In this document: piece after piece, positions 55,101 to 61,404 of the stretch
How the letters are laid out: every line of letters starts with the position of its first letter
How positions within the stretch are numbered: position 1 is the stretch's first letter
Assembly (NCBI RefSeq): GCF_002443255.2
Contig: NW_019211458.1
Coordinates: 40,552,365-40,616,364, forward strand
Source of the DNA: Varroa destructor
Taxonomy: Eukaryota; Arthropoda; Arachnida; Mesostigmata; Varroidae
DNA: 64,000 nucleotides
Reading direction: 5' to 3'
Notes under the pieces: generated by a model
What the model saw: only the letters and a program-made list of their open reading frames with translations
Told to the model about the DNA's origin: nothing
Databases searched by the model: none
Position numbers and translations under genes: made by a program

Positions 55101-58100
55101 ATGTGCGTCCCAGTAACTATTTTGAATACATACAATTAAAAAAAAAAACAAAATTAGAAACATACAAGCAAAAAAAGCAGGCTATTGATTAAAATCATCC
55201 CCACGCATCGGGAAGTGTGTGAACTCTATGACTTTGGAGGGGGCTAACCGTGGTTGCTTTTATAAAATTACCTTTGCTGGCGCTACGTCCTTTATGAACT
55301 AGAGTAAGGTCTATGGACGAGACGAAGTGAAGGAATCAAGGGATACTTCAAGGTCTACTAAACTGGGATTTAGGGAAACTGCGTAGAAAAAGAAAAAAGC
55401 GCTAATTATTTTGGTCAGACTAGTATAATTTGCCTAGCTGACGTTTAAACAAAAGCGGTAAGGGGTTGTGACACGCCCTCTATATCTGAAGTTAATAATT
55501 ACCCTAACGTTAATTGAAGAACCCCTGCCCACTTCGAGCCTAGCGTGTAAATAAGCCGCTGAAGATTTTGTTAGCAGATCGGTAAGTCCTATGTAAAAGA
55601 AGCAAAGGCTTAGACTGCTTAATCGAATAATATCGATATTCAAGCCAAATGAGAAAAACGCTGCTTCATTTTTCGTCGATTTTGGGAATTCTGTTAGCTC
55701 CAACTGTAGTCGGCATATGGAAACCCATTTCGGAAAATTTGCAACATAACGACTCTAAAAGCCAGTTAGACAATGTCTGTAGATGAGCTTTGCATAAAGA
55801 TCCCTAAGGCTGCTAATAAGGGCCAACGATACATGCTGCTACCCCAGAAAATAAACGGGGGATACTTGCCAGACTCAGCCTAAAAGTGTATTTAGATCAA
55901 ATGGTAATTTTAACAGAGTGAAAACCGATGAATTCTACAAAACATTCTATATGTCAAAAAAAATCGAATTTTTTTCTCAAGTAGACTTAGCTGTTGCGTG
56001 CAGAAGTCATTTGTCTGTGAATAACATCAAAGCACTGTATCAACGCGCCATTTTTTTTTCTAGAATAACTCATGTCGAGAAGTCGTTCTGCATTTACGAT
56101 CGACTTTGAGATACTCTACCTAACCATTAGTCAAAGACTCAATTTCTAACATTCGTTTAGCCGCGTATTTTTTGGCGTTCTTAGGTTATATCAAAAGATA
56201 AAGCAGTAAAATATGGGGTTTCGATGTATCGTATTGCAAATCAGGAATATAACTTGATGATTTTTATGGCTTTCGTAACTCAAGGAACTTTCATCCATCC
56301 TAAAAAGTCAAGGAAAGCGATCACTTACGCGAACTTGTATAAACGGTTTATGCACTTCCAGTCTATTTTGTTGCATGTGACATGTTAGTGATTATCAAAG
56401 CGTTTTATGTGCCTATAAATCAATTTTTTTTTTGTCATTTATTTTATTAGCACAATTCGGACGGGATGACTGCAGGTCTTGTAGCCTGAACAGCTTTCGC
56501 TTAAGAACAATGGCGCTCAGATACGGGCGGTCCGTGTGAAATGAATACCAAGTAAGTCTGTAGATACGGTATGTGTATGGTAAAATATGAGCTCGCATCG
56601 AAATCGTCAATTGTGCAGAAGCTCGAGATATATGTCCATACCCCTTGCACAGGGGCTAAGTTTTTACGATGCTTAAAAGTACCTAACGGCGGTCTTACAT
56701 AAATACAAAGCTTCATTGATTCTTTTACGAGGCTCTATAGGAGAACAGTTTTTATCAAGATGCCTGGAAGTTTTGTGAAGCGATGTTAAAGATCTAAATT
56801 CTAATACTTGTTACCGTCAGAGTCGTAATTTTCGAAATGTGTCATCGGCAAGTAATAACAGCAATAACTCCCGATTTGCACAGGGTAGATTTTTACAACT
56901 GGTATGTAATATTCAATAAGTTGTCTGTGTTTCTAACAAATGTTATGGCGGTACGCTGTTGCTTCCCGTGCCGTAAGAAGCGAAAATATCTGTAAGGAGG
57001 CAACATTTTAAATCGACATCATTCCAGAAATACAACTCCATAAATGTACGCAGTCAGAGACCCAGCCCATCAATTTCCAGACATGTGTCGCTACAAACAG
57101 CAGTAACAACCTCTGGTTGTGCCTACTTACAGATGCTAATTGCAAAAAAAAAAGCCAGTTGATTGTTATATGCAGAGTTCCACTATTAAACTGAATGTTT
57201 CGACTTCTACATCCAGTAAAGCCGTTAGGCACTCCATTCATTAGTCGGCTGGCTCCGAAAAGAAACGAAGTGTCTACATCCGGATTCAAACCCAGATCGC
57301 TACTTGTATTTCTGGCTTAGCACGCGAACACATTATCCATTACGTTTTTTTTTTTCATAGGAGAGAAAGTTTTACATCTGTTTCAGCAACGACGGCTACA
57401 GGTAAAGCTTGCACTGCTAGAACCTAGAGAAGGTCGTTGCCTTTCTGTAGATTAGATGACTTAGCAGCATGGCTGGTAGTTCCGGGAACCGGCAGCATTG
57501 ATGCCCTACATCTGTTTGTTCACACATTTACATATTCGTTATTTATTTACTGCTGCATCATGTGTCTAGCTACAAGGCTAGAAACAACGCTCGAATAGAG
57601 ACAAGTATGTTTGATGAATCTGACTTAATGACTTCTGGACTTCAGCTGGCTGTTGGATGAGGCCGGTGAATCAAAAAAGTTACGCATGTTATATGGCATG
57701 TTTTCTATAAGCTCATTATCGTCTCTTTATGAAGTTAGCTGCCGTTAGTTAGGCCAAGGTGATATGACAGACAGCGGGCTCTTTCAAATACTGGCTGCAT
57801 ACTTATGTAGAGATACATAGAGCGTTCACCACATTATTTGAACCATAACACCTTTCCGACCGAATGGTACACCAATGAACGGAAAAACAGCTTTTTTCGC
57901 TGGATTTTCCCGTGATTCAAAGAAGATAATTGCAGATTCAACGAATTTCAGTACGCCATTAAAAAAGTTCACAGCCAACACGTCGACTATCATACGCCTA
58001 AAATTCGAATAAGCCGTTAAAATTGGCCGTTACATGACAGATATCTACGTCTTTCACGTAAGTCTCTTCTGCTTGATCTACCCATTGTCCGCTGTAGCGA

Positions 58101-59356
58101 CTAGACGCAGTTTGGAATTACTATAGACTTTTGTGTTTTTGCAGAGGAGAGAGCTACTCAAGGTCTCGGTGCATGACGTATTTGGACCTTTGCGATTTAT
58201 ATGCCGCCAAGCAAAGGAGCACATTTGTAAAAAGGATCGGCGCACCGCCGTACAAACAACAAAAAAAACGTGTCCTGACACGGCTGCGATCAACAACTAT
58301 ATTGGTCAAAGAAAGACATTGTAAAGGATACGATATGTTTATGCGATCACTCATATAGACAGACGGAAGAGCTATATGTAACCATGTGACGAATATATCG
58401 TTCACAGTGGCAATGGGCGCCCGACTCGATCTTCCGATTGTACGCATGCTTCATAGTAAAGATGTTTTATAAGTAGTGTGATTTACGCACACATGGCGGA
58501 CTGACGCACGTGGAGCATATTGAAGACCTGCGCGCCTGTTGTATCCGACTAGCTACCTTCTATGAGATGTGTTTAATTTCTATTAATAGAGCTGAAATTG
58601 CGATCGTAAAATGCCCTGTGTAAGTATGTTTTGTGTTAGTATAAGCAGTAACTATCATGTCACACACACACAAACACTTATGCAACTAAATAACACCAGT
58701 ACGTATCTATATTATTTCCGCTCACATTAGACAGCCATGTTTACATTGCTCAGGCCCCTGTTTCGACGTTGGATGGAAGCGGAATGGTTACATTGTCTGC
58801 CGTAATCAATTCTAGCCTTGTTTCACAACGTCCAATCGGATTTTGTCTTATTGTTATGATATCATTATTATATATACCAGTGGGCTGACGAAATGCTTTT
58901 CGCAGACATCTGTCTTTGTGAAAATCAATAGCTTCCTTTTGAGGAGCCTACGCTGGGATCATTGCAAGGTAGTCTTTCAGGTCTAGTGAAAAATGCTATT
59001 CAAGCGCTTATGCATATCTGCAGTTTATTTCAGTGTATAAAAATTTTAACCTAAAGGATAAACAATCAAATGAAGAATTCTTTCCTTCGGTTTCGTTAAA
59101 TTCGAAAGCCATGTTGTATATAAACGAACAAAAGTTAGTTAGCTTGTATCTGCTAGCAGACGCTACACCTAAAATAATACAATAAAATCACAACAAATAA
59201 CTTACCGGCTTTTAAGGCAGTCAATTAGGGCTCGATTGTCATCAACTGGGCAGTTAAGTTCATGCGCTATGAGCCGGGTGTATTTAACAGAATCTCTCGC
59301 CATGGCCCAGGGACTTAACGCCGACCCAGACATCAAGATCACTCGTTGAAATAATC
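14924..59356 (-). CDS. Neuroligin-like gene, 3' part (exons A-I), 5' end outside the window
   Basis: Neuroligins are postsynaptic single-pass membrane adhesion proteins whose extracellular domain is a catalytically dead cholinesterase fold that binds neurexin. I joined nine exons by hand: 59206-59356, 50936-51110, 38575-38761, 35026-35335, 30785-31075, 21029-21197, 20263-20535, 16460-16927 and 14924-15394. Every intron is GT-AG and the phases match at each junction. The total is 2495 bases, giving 830 residues plus stop. Family hallmarks in order: an ALSPWAM segment, AFGPIVDG, VRNLFSFHQQEI with NEYTDW, YVFGAPL, WPPYD, LIPQLH, a juxtamembrane Gly-rich stretch and one membrane helix. A whole arthropod neuroligin has roughly 300-400 further N-terminal residues, which must lie beyond 64000: no minus-strand exon carrying the nucleophile-elbow region is visible from 59357 to 64000. 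Intron lengths in gene order are 8095, 12174, 3239, 3950, 9587, 493, 3335 and 1065 bases. Which neuroligin paralogue this is cannot be told here. Confidence 0.9.
15332..15379. repeat. Perfect 24-bp tandem duplication in exon I
   Basis: Two identical 24-base units (15332-15355 and 15356-15379; CTG-rich, each containing the palindrome CCTGCAGG) encode QQQNVLQD twice. A CTG run at about 15311-15328 adjoins it. Slippage-prone coding repeats of this kind often vary in length between individuals. Confidence 0.9.
15395..16459 (-). other. Neuroligin intron H-I
   Basis: 1065 bases with perfect donor gtgagt and a strong acceptor. An 11-base tandem repeat (TTCTTTGTACT then TTCTTTGTACA) is at about 16268-16289. 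No other feature seen. Confidence 0.7.
16460..16927 (-). CDS. Neuroligin exon H (His/Gln-rich cytoplasmic tail)
   Basis: This 468-base, 156-codon exon is phase 0 at both ends. The acceptor GCTCTCGCCAG precedes GTGTCAACA, and the donor CAG/gtgagt is a perfect consensus. The encoded tail begins VSTATKIVDTTGGPKSNLMA and is then low in recognisable domains. It is rich in His, Gln, Met and Cys (HTCMHTHSQKQCVHECPSHM, MQQQQLHDARGMHHQHDLVQ) and ends KHLIVKTQ. I see no PPDY-type gephyrin-binding motif like that of vertebrate neuroligins. Assignment rests on an uninterrupted 186-codon open frame, splice signals, phase agreement with exons G and I and tail-like composition, not on sequence similarity. 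Confidence 0.75.
17755..17895 (+). repeat. tRNA-derived SINE copy 1
   Basis: The sequence CACGGTAACGTGTTTGCC, then CCAGAGG, then TAGGTTCGAATCTAGGCG looks like a tRNA D-arm to T-arm region. GGTTCGAATCT is a near-perfect internal B box. It continues GTGGACACGGTTTGACCC, matching the non-tRNA body (RTAGACACNNGGTTTG) shared with the copies at 33.1 and 57.3 kb. It is not a functional tRNA gene because I can form no full cloverleaf. Confidence 0.6.
18828..18845. repeat. Poly(A) tract, 18 bases
   Basis: An uninterrupted A run on the plus strand after AT-rich sequence. It could be the tail of a decayed retroposon, but no element body is recognisable upstream. Confidence 0.7.
19319..19350. repeat. CCCCTTCTTT minisatellite, three units
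   Basis: CCCCTTCTTT occurs at 19319-19328, 19329-19338 and, after two spacer bases, 19341-19350. It is a strictly pyrimidine plus-strand tract in the G-H intron. Confidence 0.85.
20263..20535 (-). CDS. Neuroligin exon G (Gly-rich juxtamembrane region and transmembrane helix)
   Basis: This 273-base exon encodes exactly 91 residues, phase 0 at both ends, with acceptor CTCCAACTTAG and donor AAAG/gtagga. It opens with SNDTSEVVGAGASAASGG; the NDT sequon is potentially glycosylated, and Gly-rich spacer residues follow. A single hydrophobic helix at exon residues 42-64 reads ALSITLAVGCCLLFLNALIF. A stop-transfer sequence YYQRDK and basic or polar residues (LLHEAANTKEQNVDDK) come next. ALS.T.AVG..LLFLN.L.F...YY..DK is the neuroligin membrane segment. 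The N-terminal side is extracellular and the C-terminal side cytoplasmic by family topology. Confidence 0.92.
20536..21028 (-). other. Neuroligin intron F-G
   Basis: 493 bases, donor gtaaca, acceptor with a CT-rich tract (CCCACTTCCTCCAACTTAG). Nothing else seen. Confidence 0.75.
21029..21197 (-). CDS. Neuroligin exon F (HHLLDDHDDPRSY stalk segment)
   Basis: This 169-base exon starts after acceptor GTGTTGCGGCAG. Joined to exon E it reads LIPQLHRSGGPDV, SPLHHLLDDHDDPRSYEGQV, then a His/Gly-rich stalk ending in GLETK. A PGG/SGG..V..HH.L..HD.P..Y.G motif straight after LIPQLH is characteristic of arthropod neuroligins and argues against a vertebrate-type protein. The donor AAAG/gtaaca is in phase 0. 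The intron to exon G is only 493 bases, the shortest in the gene. The upstream open frame running into 21277 is intron read-through. Confidence 0.88.
21268..21579 (-). mobile_element. Possible LINE 3'-end fragment (Cys-rich knuckle)
   Basis: A minus-strand frame of 103 codons contains VSHVPLGISSPVCGCGCGTH, then YKRLRCTITASWPRL. This resembles the H..(L/F)G....SP.C.CG...T..H.L..C....R pattern near the C-terminus of R1/Jockey-type LINE polyproteins. The remainder (MMPAIADVYGGHLDPKSPDN) is not recognised. It lies about 70 bases upstream of neuroligin exon F. It could instead be an unrelated open frame, as the similarity is short and Cys-driven. Confidence 0.35.
22115..22230 (+). repeat. Possible degenerate SINE copy
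   Basis: GTCGTAGCAGCATAGGGCAT, then CCTCTCGGCCAGAGGTCGCG and GGCTACGG, resembles the anticodon-arm-to-T-arm part of a tRNA-type head (compare CCAGAGG and the B-box region of the 17.8-kb copy). The B box is not intact, so this is weak. Confidence 0.25.
24138..24260 (+). repeat. Possible tRNA-derived SINE with intact A box
   Basis: GCTATAGCTCAGGTTGTAAG followed by AGCGTCGCC is an A-box/D-arm sequence (TAGCTCAGGTTG, TAAGAGCG) as in tRNA genes. The expected B box 35-45 bases later is only vaguely present (GGACCAATTCAATTTTC), so this is a SINE relic, not a tRNA gene. The head differs from the 17.8-kb family. Confidence 0.4.
24300..24660 (-). mobile_element. LINE endonuclease-like relic
   Basis: A 106-codon minus frame contains NDSLQSCYSCPHPLDKYYKH, then APLIGSPRDSNILPL and FRRTSPATVRSQK. 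CR1/Jockey-type LINE endonucleases end with a similar layout: a LDxCY block, a (P/A)PLG.SDH.. block, then a basic stretch R........R. Downstream in the same frame, after a stop, comes LHRLQ and TNW, resembling the C....TNW(D/E) that follows in those elements. The catalytic SDH appears as SPRDS. It is a short, diverged relic; similarity was judged by eye. Confidence 0.4.
30367..30388. repeat. TA dinucleotide microsatellite
   Basis: A (TA)11 tract in the E-F intron, about 400 bases from the exon E donor. Confidence 0.9.
30785..31075 (-). CDS. Neuroligin exon E (linker, WPPYD and LIPQLH)
   Basis: This 291-base exon follows acceptor TGGCTTTTCAG and ends at donor CACAG/gtaaat. It encodes YPSLAEPTLSQDSESAAER, a hydrophilic linker with SRHLGDEVKGNSN, then KHWPPYDLAQQKFMQITV, NQPPAIRDHYRAHRLALW and HLIPQLH. 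WP.YD....K......RDHY.AHR...W..LIP.LH is the conserved end of the neuroligin extracellular domain. The stretch between FARDG and WPPYD, about 50 residues, is longer than I expect for the family and Ser/Lys/Asp-rich, so it is probably a disordered loop. The final AG is completed to an Arg codon by exon F. Confidence 0.93.
31748..31770. repeat. ATT trinucleotide microsatellite
   Basis: About eight tandem ATT units, uninterrupted, within the D-E intron. Confidence 0.9.
33060..33200 (-). repeat. tRNA-derived SINE copy 2
   Basis: On the minus strand GCAGGTCCATGATAGCTTAG then TGGGTAACGC gives an A box (TAGCTTAGTGG) that fits the TRGYNNARNGG consensus exactly. A decayed B-box region (TTGCCCGGTCATAGAC) follows. 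The body reads ACACGGTTTGTTTCGGGCTG, GGAGCCAGACGCTTAATGGA, ATGCCTAACAGC. The body matches the 57.3-kb copy over GGAGCCAG..G.(C)TTAATG.AATGCCTAACGGC with small indels. Confidence 0.6.
34983..35003. repeat. Poly(A) tract, 21 bases
   Basis: An uninterrupted A run on the plus strand, 23 bases from the exon D donor. In the transcript it is poly(U) immediately inside the intron. Confidence 0.9.
35026..35335 (-). CDS. Neuroligin exon D (end of hydrolase fold, YVFGAPL block)
   Basis: This 310-base exon has acceptor CTAAATAG before GTACATTGG, donor GATGG/gtaag, and starts and ends two bases into codons. It encodes EAVSDALVVAPLIRTAQLHS, a strand YVGVFGNRHRR, then NGEDYLAYVFGAPLVNQL, NYTPEEEAISEA and YWTSFARDG. 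In active cholinesterases the catalytic His stands where this protein has Asn (SPTNGED, codon AAT), and most neuroligins I know keep HG(E/D)D there. One extra residue also seems present between GED and YVFG. NYT is a potential N-glycosylation site. A 21-base A run at 34983-35003 lies just past the donor, in the intron. Confidence 0.94.
36456..36555. other. Assembly gap (100 N)
   Basis: Exactly 100 N between two TATATA tracts. As with the gap at 8886, it is a nominal-size scaffold gap, probably at an AT microsatellite. Confidence 0.98.
36680..37010 (-). mobile_element. Mariner-like transposase relic, DDE region
   Basis: On the minus strand the sequence at 36757-36801 reads QPAYSPDLSPCDYGAF. 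This is the hallmark P.YSPDLSP(C/S)D block of mariner-family transposases, which carries the third catalytic Asp. Upstream in the same direction are ETARYMEFLERF, VTTPDFIATRQFLSG and SKETLERL, matching in spacing the region between the second and third catalytic residues. Stops follow the block almost at once (AFML, stop, KG, stop), so it is dead. The DYGAF variant and flanking residues differ from the mariner at 39.4 kb, implying another lineage. Confidence 0.7.
37507..37600. repeat. AT microsatellites, one enclosed by a perfect inverted repeat
   Basis: ATTCGCTTG at 37507-37515 and CAAGCGAAT at 37562-37570 are perfect inverted copies bracketing a TA tract. A second TA tract follows to about 37599. 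The 64 bases can fold into a near-perfect hairpin or cruciform. Confidence 0.9.
38575..38761 (-). CDS. Neuroligin exon C (VRN..HQQEI / NEYTDW helices)
   Basis: This 187-base exon begins in phase 0 after a good polypyrimidine acceptor (GTTTTTAG). It encodes THVLVSAMEDRYGMDVDRRE, RVLRTLVRNLFSFHQQEIYL, then NEYTDW, and ends with PLNILD plus the first base of a Gly codon. VRN(L/V)(Y/F)..H..EI..T..NEYTDW is a neuroligin signature in the helical part of the hydrolase fold. The donor is GATG/gtaggt, and the split Gly codon is completed by exon D to read LDGTLEAVSDA. The ATG inside the exon is not a start site, because the frame and homology run upstream of it. Confidence 0.93.
39380..40040 (+). mobile_element. 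Mariner transposase relic, C-terminal half
   Basis: Several plus-strand frames together give the order expected of a mariner transposase. QWKT, GRSKIKILLTFFFDHREIV is like the (Q/W)..........K.KV.LT(V/F)FFD..GIV block with the second catalytic Asp. VFHHDNAPTHTSLLI is the classic HHDNAP.HT motif. FGPSPCDSSLFRKPKK matches SPDLAPCDF.LFPKLKK, with the PDLAPCD core altered. Next come IEEAFKHE and FKQCVEG with HKRAY near the end. Frameshifts and stops are scattered throughout, so it is a fossil. The N-terminal helix-turn-helix half is not recognisable to the left. Possible end of the element near 40020-40045. Confidence 0.8.
40648..40947 (-). other. Unidentified GC-richer open frame
   Basis: A 99-codon minus frame (VYLLLGSRTLRDWRQRYHTP, VSTYVIQGRRGKASNRDGWQ) in a locally GC-rich 300-base patch. 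No family recognised and no splice-site support. It may be part of a decayed element. Confidence 0.12.
43747..44247 (+). other. Unidentified 166-codon open frame in a GC-richer patch
   Basis: This is the longest plus-strand frame in the window. The reading (FAENATDCLIHVFLILCTPD, CSSLFAIFPTAGGCVLRVTI, CGCGLCPCANEASRIPHRWL) is Cys-rich with hydrophobic stretches but matches no family I know. The GC-richer composition from about 43.9 to 44.9 kb lowers stop frequency and may explain the length. No splice sites, poly(A) signal or repeat structure support a gene. Confidence 0.15.
47600..49460 (-). mobile_element. Decayed LINE (R1/Jockey-type): endonuclease and reverse transcriptase
   Basis: Read on the minus strand from 49460 downwards. 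An endonuclease-like stretch gives EGVDILNMKKTWA and FFAVSYLARKSSGPGH. An AT microsatellite (49060-49101) then interrupts. At 48350-48470 come KLADPDKFRNEHLK and SPLVIPKGNGEPTLPSL; at 48150-48240 EQYGFRGECSTGTAYNVI; near 48100 VDFNAAFDSVPIDLV; at 47840-47860 ILYASNSVTYGPSRFQGQQA; and at 47760-47800 LGLTVNLDK, ending YVNRFPYL. This is the full order of reverse transcriptase motifs (PKG, QYGFR.G.ST, F.KAFD.V, YADD, G..(L/V)N..K, V..F.YL). The YADD core has become YASN, and stops and frameshifts are frequent. Confidence 0.85.
49060..49101. repeat. AT dinucleotide microsatellite
   Basis: About 21 uninterrupted AT units, inside the LINE relic between its endonuclease-like and reverse transcriptase parts. 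Confidence 0.95.
50936..51110 (-). CDS. Neuroligin exon B (AFGPIVDG segment)
   Basis: This 175-base exon encodes AAADIVGVGLSPPEHLSAFG and then PIVDGIAVPREPAQLM, ending in AALAGSE. AFGP.VDG..IP..PAQLM is the classic neuroligin/cholinesterase block in which the chain returns towards the active-site gorge. The single first base completes the Arg codon left by exon A. The donor GAG/gtaacc closes in phase 0, matching exon C. The acceptor follows TACTATTCACAG. An open frame continues 5' of the acceptor to an ATG at 51139, but that stretch is intronic by family alignment. Nothing appears missing from the domain. Confidence 0.92.
54120..54800 (-). mobile_element. LINE reverse transcriptase relic, C-terminal part
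   Basis: On the minus strand a 104-codon frame (54479-54793) ends STVSEYLPLSETRAKYYQS, resembling the (N)xLPLN.SKTKYM.F block after the catalytic YADD. Across a frameshift comes TFSVPTYLLGVRLNYNFSWK then PQISSLFSKR. This matches V.YLG(V/I).LD..LSW..HI......K, the end of the reverse transcriptase domain in CR1/Jockey-type elements. Weaker tail similarity continues to about 54120. The catalytic core lies in a part I could not align. Multiple stops mean it is inactive. Confidence 0.6.
57196..57345 (-). repeat. tRNA-derived SINE copy 3
   Basis: On the minus strand CGATCTGGGTTTGAATCCGG contains a nearly perfect B box (GGTTTGAATCC). The body follows: ATGTAGACACTTCGTTTC, then GGAGCCAGCCGACTAATGAA, TGGAGTGCCTAACGGC. 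The same body is in the 33.1-kb copy and its start in the 17.8-kb copy. An 11-base T run lies upstream of the head on the plus strand at 57345-57355. Confidence 0.65.
58144..58341 (+). other. Exon-like open frame on the plus strand, unidentified
   Basis: A strong acceptor-like sequence (CTTTTGTGTTTTTGCAG, ending at 58143) is followed by 65 open codons to TAA at 58339-58341. The reading contains RRELLKVSVHDVFGPLRF, then QAKEHICKKDRRTA and CPDTAAINNYIG. Composition is protein-like but I recognise no family. No poly(A) signal was found close by, and it is antisense to the neuroligin intron. It may be chance. Confidence 0.15.
59206..59356 (-). CDS. Neuroligin exon A (hydrolase-fold segment after the nucleophile elbow)
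   Basis: This 151-base exon starts with two bases completing a codon and ends with CG of an Arg codon finished by the next exon. It encodes LFQRVILMSGSALSPWAM, then HELNCP and CLKSR; the two Cys residues match the conserved disulfide-loop cysteines of the cholinesterase family. The acceptor is GTAACAG before GATTATTT and the donor is CCG followed by gtaagt, close to consensus. It is the most 5' exon visible. An antisense LINE reverse-transcriptase relic begins roughly 70-130 bases beyond its acceptor. Identification rests on the ILMSGSALSPWA block, which is close to invariant in neuroligins. Confidence 0.92.
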
Positions 59357-59419
59357 CTGTTACGCGAGAAACACAAAATGCATTAAGTTCTATTAGAATT
59401 TCGTTGCGAACATATTAAG

Positions 59420-60260
59420 AACATTGGCATCTGTTTTGCCAGCGACATACGTAGACATGTTTGTTTTCCGCTCGGGCAGTTACACTTTACTGGAATGCCC
59501 CCTTGAGCGTCATCTTCAAGGGAACAAACGCTGCACACGATCCAATTTCATTGAAAGAGAGGGCAGCTGCTACAAGTTTCTCGCCCATTTTATCACACAA
59601 CGTCTGGCGAAGTTTGTAGAAGCTTGTTAACGCATCCCGACTGAACAGCACGGATTCCTCGTAGGGCGCTCTTCCTTTACGGCATGCTGCATACTACTTC
59701 AGGAGGTGCACCGGGTCTGTCGTTGGTCAAAATAGGCGCTGTACGCTGCCTGTGGAATTTTTATATCGGCGTTTGATATGGCTACCTGACACAAGATTCT
59801 AATAAACTTGGCACAATCCTTCAGAATATGCTGCATCTGATAAGAGCATCCTACGGAAAAACTCGGTTAGCATAGCTGATGGAGCGCCTCAATTCGGGCC
59901 ATGCGTCCAATCAACCGACGTCGTAGGACAGATTGATAGTCTGAACTTACTATTCTTCTCCCTCCTGCTGAATAATCTGTTATTTGGTGCTCAGAATCTG
60001 TATCGGCGAGCTTATCGTTTTCGGACAGAATTGGTTTCACACTTATTTCAAATTTTCGCTAGATTTCTTGTTATATGTGGATAAGAGGGACAGGTTATTA
60101 ATATGGGCAATACGGAGGTCACGGAGTTGCGTCGCGGAGGCCGCCTCGCTGCTAGCGGCATTCTCCATATTGGCAGAACGACTTTGAGGTGCTGTTCAAG
60201 ATTAAGGTGGGTCTGCTAGCTTTCTACGGAATTTACGTGCTGTGAGAATACCTCTAGTCG
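59420..60260 (+). mobile_element. LINE reverse transcriptase relic, antisense to neuroligin
   Basis: Plus-strand frames read NFIEREGSCYKFLAHFITQR, LAKFVEAC, then RIPTEQHGFLVGRSSFTACC at about 59630-59690. This matches NYR.ISLL...YK......RL...........P..Q.GFR.GRS.... of LINE reverse transcriptases. LYAACGIFISAFDMA (about 59740-59782) follows as the (F/V)..F..AFD.V block. After a frameshift LHLIRASYGKTRLA and DGAPQFGPCVQSTD resemble the I..LY..(S).........GV.QG..LSP region. Stops and frameshifts show it is dead. It belongs to the same broad class as the 47.6-kb relic but looks like a separate lineage. Confidence 0.75.
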
Positions 60261-61404
60261 ACGTAACTCGAAAAACTCGACCGAGTTATGCCTGCGTTGC
60301 TCAAATACGTCATGGCTCTGCATCTCTCATGATTGAACAGATAGATACATGCACGTTTTAGACCACATGCCGCTATTTGTAGAGGATCTAAGAAGCAGAT
60401 TTAAACTTTACGGTACCCATGCTTATTTGAGAGAGTAAGATGCCAGAGATCAATTTTGACTCTCACACCACAGGAACGATGAAGAATCAAACACAGAGAA
60501 AGGCAAACAAGTTTAATCTACACGTAGTTAGGCGTTTTATAGTTCATGAGTTTTACCACATCCTATGAGATGCGTAAGTTTTTGTTTGCCAGACGCCAAG
60601 TGTGTTTGCACGAAGTGCAGTGGAGTATGTCCCAGGTACCTTCGCTAAGCACGGTCTCTAACCGGGCTTATCAATTTAAAACGTTTTAAATATTAATTTG
60701 ATCCGTGCGTTGGATAATACTGTATCTTTGTACAACTATAATATGATGATTGATTCTACTGGAATGCAAAAGAAAAATATCTGGAATTTTGGAAGCTCTT
60801 GAAGAAAAATATTGTAGCTGACAGCGTGTACATACATTTACTTACATAACAACAGCAGACGCAATTTAATCAAAAAATATATATACATATATATTGTCAC
60901 CATACTCTAAGTGTGACAGGAGGGGTCATTGGCGGGTTACCTGCTATAGGAGTAGGCCAAGGCAGATAAATTGTTGCGAAATTAACTAAAAAGTTTTTTA
61001 CATGTAAAACTGAAGAGTTAATTGAACTAGGATCATTCCTTTAGTCTTGCACACCATCTTAATGACCAGATAAGTCACATGGTCACTAATGATCATTTGA
61101 TATTATTATAACCTGGTCTTCCAAAGCTTTAATAGAAAAATACCAAAGTCGCCACTTTACGTCCCGTAAATAGCAAATAAATAGCTGATAGTTTGTTTAA
61201 ATAGAGAATGTTATTGCTGTATTAAACTGTCACAACCGAACCCTGCGGACTTCTAAGTGAAATAGTTTTCAAACTAGGCGCCGCTAGCAGAAGAAATTTG
61301 GCTGCTAAATATCAATGTTCTAAAAAGTTTTCAGTGAAAACCGGTTGACTTTACTTTAAGAAAAATTGATTCAAAAAAGTTTAGTCTGGGAAATCAACAC
61401 TCAG

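Larger units (their letters stand above)
51111..59205 (-). other. Neuroligin intron A-B
   Basis: 8095 bases. It contains a GC-richer patch at 51.6-52.7 kb with no identified content, a LINE relic (54120-54800), a SINE (57196-57345) and a plus-strand exon-like open frame at 58144-58341. The rest is AT-rich with no recognisable coding sequence. Confidence 0.65.
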
